From Ligustrum vulgare (taxonomy: Eukaryota; Streptophyta; Magnoliopsida; Lamiales; Oleaceae), in NCBI GenBank assembly GCA_963555705.1, contig OY743171.1, forward strand, positions 27,522,852-27,586,851: a DNA stretch of 64,000 nt. Direction: 5' to 3'. Shown here piece by piece: positions 59,339 through 64,000 of the stretch. The notes beneath the pieces were generated by a model. That model saw only the letters and a list, made by a program, of their open reading frames with translations. It searched no databases and was not told the DNA's origin. A program made the position numbers and the translations under genes. Each line of letters starts with the position of its first letter. The first letter of the stretch is position 1.

Positions 59339-62300
59339 TTAGGATTGGGAACTCCCTTTTCAGGAATAATTTTGGGACTTCCACTGTTCTCTCCAATACA
59401 CTTTGGACAATTGAAATGGTTCATTGGTAGAATAAGCAATGATAAAAACACCGAGAGAATGCACTACTTAGAAAAAGTAAAACTACGTGAAGAAAGACAT
59501 TATTCATACCAGAAAAGACTGCAGGAACATGTTAAAAATGGCACTATAAAAGAAATGATATGTGGGAAGAAGGTTGGAGGAAAAATTATGGTCGACGAAG
59601 ACCTGGGGACTCAATTTTTGAGTCAGATTTTTTAAGTTAGAGATTGAGACTCATTTTTTGCGTAGAAACCCTTTGGATTTGGAATTCTGTTTTCAAGAAT
59701 AGTTTTGGGGATTTCAGTGTTCCTTTCAATGCAATTTAGACAATTGAAATCGTTCGTTGGTAGAATAAGCTATGATTAAGACACCAAGAGAATAATGCCC
59801 TACTTAATAAAAGTCCAACCACGTGAAGAAAGACATTATTCAAACCACACAAGAGTTATAAAAACGTGTCAAATGAGAATTATATAAGAAATGATATGTG
59901 GGAAGAAGGATGGAGTCAAAATTATGGTCTAAGCCGACCAAGGGATGCAATTTGAAATTGAAAACCCGCAAGTATTGTGAATCAATTTTTTTTCAATTAG
60001 AAATTGAGACTATTTTTTTTAGTATAATAAACCCTTAGGATTGGGAACTCCCTTTTCAGGAATAATTTTGAGACTTCCACTGTTCTCTCCAATACACTTT
60101 GGACAATTGAAATGGTTCATTGGTAGAATAAGCTATGATAAAAACACCGAGAGAATGCACTACTTAGAAAAAGTACAACTACGTGAATAATGCACTACAT
60201 AATAAAAGTACAACCACGTGAAGAAAGACATTATTCAAACCACACAAGAGTTTTCAAAACGTGTCAAAAGGGCATTATATAAGAAATGATATGTGGGAAG
60301 AAGGATGGAGTCAAAATTATGGTCTAAGACGACCAAGGGATGCAATTTGAAATTGAAAACCCGCAAGTATTGTGAATCAATTTTTTGCAATTAGAAATTG
60401 AGACTATTTTTTTTTAGTATAATAAACCCTTAGGATTTGGAACTCCCTTTTCAGGAATAATTTTGGGACTTCCACTGTTCTCTCCAATACACTTTGGACA
60501 ATTGAAATGGTTCATTGGTAGAACAAACAATGATAAAAACACCGAGAGAATGCACTACTTAGAAAAAGTACAACTACGTGCAGAAAGACATTATTCGTAC
60601 CAGACAAGACTGCAAGAACATGTTAAAAATGGCATTTTTAGAAATGATATGTGGGAAGAAAGTTGGAGGAAAAATTATGGTCGACGAAGACCTGGGGATG
60701 CAATTTTTGAGTCAGATATTTTAAGTTAGAGATTGAGACTCTTTTTTTGCGTAGAAACCCTTTGGATTTGGAATTCTGTTTTCAAGAATAGTTTTGGGGC
60801 TTTCAGTGTTCCTTTCAATGCAATTTAGACAATTGAAATCGTTCGTTGGTAGAATAAGCTATGATTAAGACACCAAGAGAATAATGCCCTACTTAATAAA
60901 AGTCCAACCACGTGAAGAAAGACATTATTCAAACCACACAAGAGTTTTAAAAACGTGTCAAATGAGAATTATATAAGAAATGATATGTGGGAAGAAGGAT
61001 GGAGTCAAAGTTATGGTCGAAGACGACCAAGGGATGCAATTTGAAATTGAAAACCCGCAAGTATTGTGAATCAATTTTTTTTCAATTAGAAATTGAGACT
61101 ATTTTTTTTTTTAGTCTAATAAACCCTTAGGATTTGGAACTCCCTTTTCAGGAATAATTTTGGGACTTCCACGGTTCTCTCCAATACACTTTGGACAATT
61201 GAAATGGTTCATTGGTAGAATAAGCAATGATAAAAACACCGAGAGAATGCACTACTTAGAAAAAGTAAAACTACGTGAAGAAAGACATTATTCATACCAG
61301 AAAAGACTGCAGGAACATGTTAAAAATGGCACTATAAAAGAAATGATATGTGGGAAGAAGGTTGGAGGAAAAATTATGGTCGACGAAGACCTGGGGACTC
61401 AATTTTTGAGTCAGATTTTTTAAGTTAGAGATTGAGACTCATTTTTTGAGTAGAAACCCTTTGGATTTGGAATTCTGTTTTCAAGAATAGTTTCGGGGCC
61501 TTCAGTGTTCCTTTCAATGCAATTTAGACAATTGAAATCGTTCGTTAGTAGAATAAGCTATGATTAAGACACCAAGAGAATAATGCACTACTTAATAAAA
61601 GTGCAACCACGTGAAGCTACATTATTCAAACCACACAAGAGTTTTCAAAACGTGTCAAAAGGGCATTATATAAGAAATGATATGTGGGAAGAAGGATGGA
61701 GTCAAAATTATGGTCTAAGACGACCAAGGGATGCAATTTGAAATTGAAAACCCGCAAGTATTGTGAATCAATTTTTTTTCAATTAGAAATTGAGACTATT
61801 TTTTTTTTTAGTCTAATAAACCCTTAGGATTTGGAACTCCCTTTTCAGGAATAATTTTGGGACTTCCACGGTTTTCTCCAATACACTTAGGACAATTGAA
61901 ATGGTTCATTGGTAGAATAAGCAATGATAAAAACACCGAGAGAATGCACTACTTAGAAAAAGTACAACTACGTGATGAAAGACATTATTCGTACCAGACA
62001 AGACTGCAAGAACATGTTAAAAATGGCATTATAAAAGAAATGATATGTGGGAAGAAGGTTGGAGGAAAAATTATGGTCGACGAAGACCAGGGGATGCAAT
62101 TTTAGAGTCAGATTTTTTAGGTTAGAGATTGAGACTCTTTTTTTGCGTAGAAACCCTTTGGATTTGGAATTCTGTTTTCAAGAATAGTTTTGGGGCTTTC
62201 AGTGTTCCTTTCAATGCAATTTAGACAATTGAAATCGTTCGTTGGTAGAATAAGCTACGATCAAGACACCAAGAGAATAATGCACTACTTAATAAAAGTA

Positions 62301-63213
62301 CAACCACGTGAAGAAAGACATTATTAAAACCACACAAGAATTTTAAAAACGTGTCAAATGAGAATTATATAAGAAATGATATGTGGGAAGAAGGGTGGAG
62401 TCAAAATTATGGTCGAAGACGACCAAGGGATGCAATTTGAAATTGAAAACCCGCAAGTATTGTGAATCAATTTTTTGTCAATTAGAAATTGAGACTATTT
62501 TTTTTAGTATAATAAACCCTTAGGATTGGAAACTCCCTTTTCAGGAATAATTTTGGGACTTCCACTGTTCTCTCCAATACACTTTGGACAATTGAAATGG
62601 TTCATCGGTAGAATAAGCTATGATAAAAACACCGAGAGAATGCACTACTTAGAAAAAGTACAACTACGTGCAGAAAGACATTATTCGTACCAGACAAGAC
62701 TGCAAGAACATGTTAAAAATGGCATTTTTAGAAATGATATGTGGGAAGAAGGTTGGAGGAAAAATTATGGTCGACGAAGACCTGGGGATGCATTTTTTGA
62801 GTCAGATATTTTAAGTTAGAGATTGAGACTCTTTTTTTGCGTAGAAACCCTTTGGATTTGGAATTCTGTTTTCAAGAATAGTTTTGGGGCTTTCAGTGTT
62901 CCTTTCAATGCAATTTAGACAATTGAAATCGTTCGTTGGTAGAATAAGCTATGATTAAGACACCAAGAGAATAATGCCCTACTTAATAAAAGTCCAACCA
63001 CGTGAAGAAAGACATTATTCAAACCACACAAGAGTTATAAAAACGTGTCAAATGAGAATTATATAAGAAATGATATGTGGGAAGAAGGATGGAGTCAAAA
63101 TTATGGTCGAAGACGACCAAGGGATGCAATTTGAAATTGAAAACCCGCAAGTATTGTGAATCAATTTTTTTTCAATTAGAAATTGAGTCTATTTTTTTTA
63201 GTATAATAAACCC
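59339..63213 (+). repeat. 3875 bp higher-order repeat, copy 1 (AB-C-AB-AB-AB-AB)
   Basis: Unit starts are AB 59339, C 60035, AB 60430, AB 61127, AB 61824 and AB 62520. AB 59339 (AAAGTAAAACTACG, GGCACTATAAAAG, ACTCATTTTTTGCG) and C 60035 (TTTTGAGACTTCC, GGTCTAAGCCGACC upstream) recur exactly 3875 bp later. Inside the repeat, A halves at 60430 and 62520 have the two-base deletion, while 59339, 61127 and 61824 do not. Confidence 0.88.
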
Positions 63214-64000
63214 TTAGGATTGGGAACTCCCTTTTCAGGAATAATTTTGGGACTTCCACTGTTCTCTCCAATACACTTTGGACAATTGAAATGGTTCATT
63301 GGTAGAATAAGCAATGATAAAAACACCGAGAGAATGCACTACTTAGAAAAAGTAAAACTACGTGAAGAAAGACATTATTCATACCAGAAAAGACTGCAGG
63401 AACATGTTAAAAATGGCACTATAAAAGAAATGATATGTGGGAAGAAGGTTGGAGGAAAAATTATGGTCGACGAAGACCTGGGGACTCAATTTTTGAGTCA
63501 GATTTTTTAAGTTAGAGATTGAGACTCATTTTTTGCGTAGAAACCCTTTGGATTTGGAATTCTGTTTTCAAGAATAGTTTTGGGGATTTCAGTGTTCCTT
63601 TCAATGCAATTTAGACAATTGAAATCGTTCGTTGGTAGAATAAGCTATGATTAAGACACCAAGAGAATAATGCCCTACTTAATAAAAGTCCAACCACGTG
63701 AAGAAAGACATTATTCAAACCACACAAGAGTTATAAAAACGTGTCAAATGAGAATTATATAAGAAATGATATGTGGGAAGAAGGATGGAGTCAAAATTAT
63801 GGTCTAAGCCGACCAAGGGATGCAATTTGAAATTGAAAACCCGCAAGTATTGTGAATCAATTTTTTTTCAATTAGAAATTGAGACTATTTTTTTTAGTAT
63901 AATAAACCCTTAGGATTGGGAACTCCCTTTTCAGGAATAATTTTGAGACTTCCACTGTTCTCTCCAATACACTTTGGACAATTGAAATGGTTCATTGGTA
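63214..64000 (+). repeat. 3875 bp higher-order repeat, copy 2, cut by the window edge
   Basis: AB 63214 matches AB 59339 and the partial unit from 63910 matches C 60035, with the same TTTTGAGACTTCC change. Only the first ~790 bp is inside the window. Whether the unit at 63910 is C or AB cannot be seen directly. The match to 60035 predicts C. Confidence 0.88.

Larger units (their letters stand above)
1..64000. repeat. Continuous satellite array of ~697 bp dimers and ~397 bp chimeric units
   Basis: Every part of the window aligns by eye to one of three unit types in the same orientation: the AB dimer (about 696-697 bp), or the chimeric C unit (about 395-397 bp). Units abut with no unique sequence between them and no strand inversion anywhere. 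I count 69 AB dimers starting in the window, 38 intact C units, one fused unit and two edge fragments. The DNA looks roughly two-thirds A+T, with runs of 5-10 T. No terminal repeats, target-site duplications, transposase, reverse transcriptase or RNA gene were seen. This is the organisation of eukaryotic heterochromatic satellite DNA. Whether it is centromeric, pericentromeric or subtelomeric cannot be decided from the sequence, and I do not recognise the family. Confidence 0.97.

Noticed and set aside
1677..63510. Dozens of 71-97 codon open frames on both strands as protein genes
   Set aside because: They are copies of one frame in the A half and its overlapping reverse-strand shadows. They start at TTG in nearly all cases I checked, many copies have stops or frameshifts, and there is no gene-like spacing or recognisable domain.
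1..64000. CRISPR array
   Set aside because: The repeats are hundreds of bases long and contiguous. There are no short direct repeats with unique spacers and no cas genes.
1..64000. Assembly artefact from collapsed or artificially repeated sequence
   Set aside because: Copies carry private single-base changes and length differences throughout, and unit order is irregular, which argues for real long-read sequence. Individual junctions (6866, 41-44 kb, 52.9 kb) still deserve read-level confirmation.
1..64000. Assigning the array to a named satellite or species
   Set aside because: I could not match the sequence from memory. Similar dimeric ~350 bp satellites exist in unrelated groups, so size alone is not evidence.

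Overview
The whole 64 kb window is one uninterrupted satellite DNA array. I find no gene, RNA gene, transposon, CRISPR array or unique-sequence gap of even 100 bases. This points to a eukaryotic nuclear chromosome, in centromeric, pericentromeric or subtelomeric heterochromatin. The AT-rich ~0.7 kb dimeric satellite does not match a family I can name from memory, so I assign no species. It is not alpha satellite and not the Arabidopsis or rice centromere repeat. Similar-sized satellites occur in plants, beetles and other animals.

Basic unit. The array is built from a ~696-697 bp dimer (AB) of two diverged, homologous halves: A (about 333 bp, starting at TTAGGAT) and B (about 364 bp, starting at TTTGGAT). 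A second unit, C (about 395-397 bp), is a chimera: the first ~153 bp of A joined to the last ~244 bp of B at one fixed junction, GTGAA|TAATG. I count 69 AB dimers starting in the window (one fused at its 3' end, unit 6224), 38 intact C units, one damaged C unit near 6.87 kb, and a partial unit at each end. These lengths add up to the window.

Layout, by unit starts. (1) 0.55-7.1 kb: a 3186 bp higher-order repeat (HOR; AB-C-AB-AB-AB), about two copies, ending in a fused, deleted unit. (2) 7.1-14.2 kb: mostly a homogeneous run of plain 697 bp dimers. (3) 14.2-28.3 kb: a 6854 bp super-repeat in nearly two copies, itself containing nested ~2881 bp repeats. (4) 28.3-30.4 kb: three dimers. (5) 30.4-41.35 kb: five head-to-tail copies of a 2188-2191 bp HOR (AB-AB-C-C). 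(6) 41.35-44.2 kb: a transition zone. (7) 44.2-64 kb: a second domain with its own diagnostic variants. These are a 2-base deletion and linked changes in many A halves, GCGTAG in place of GAGTAG, and GGTCTAAG in place of GGTCGAAG in many B ends. It contains a run of four C units, a 1788 bp HOR (about three copies), a 1090 bp HOR (two copies) and a 3875 bp HOR (one copy plus the start of another).

Open frames. The A half carries a recurring open frame of 77-97 codons on the + strand, with shadow frames on the - strand. They begin at TTG rather than ATG in the cases I checked. About a quarter of the A halves are broken by stop codons or shifted by the 2-base deletion, and the two strands overlap. 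I treat them as consequences of the repeat sequence, not genes. The interesting content is the array's architecture and history: a single chimera-forming event that spread, nested amplification at several period lengths, and a sharp boundary between two sequence domains.
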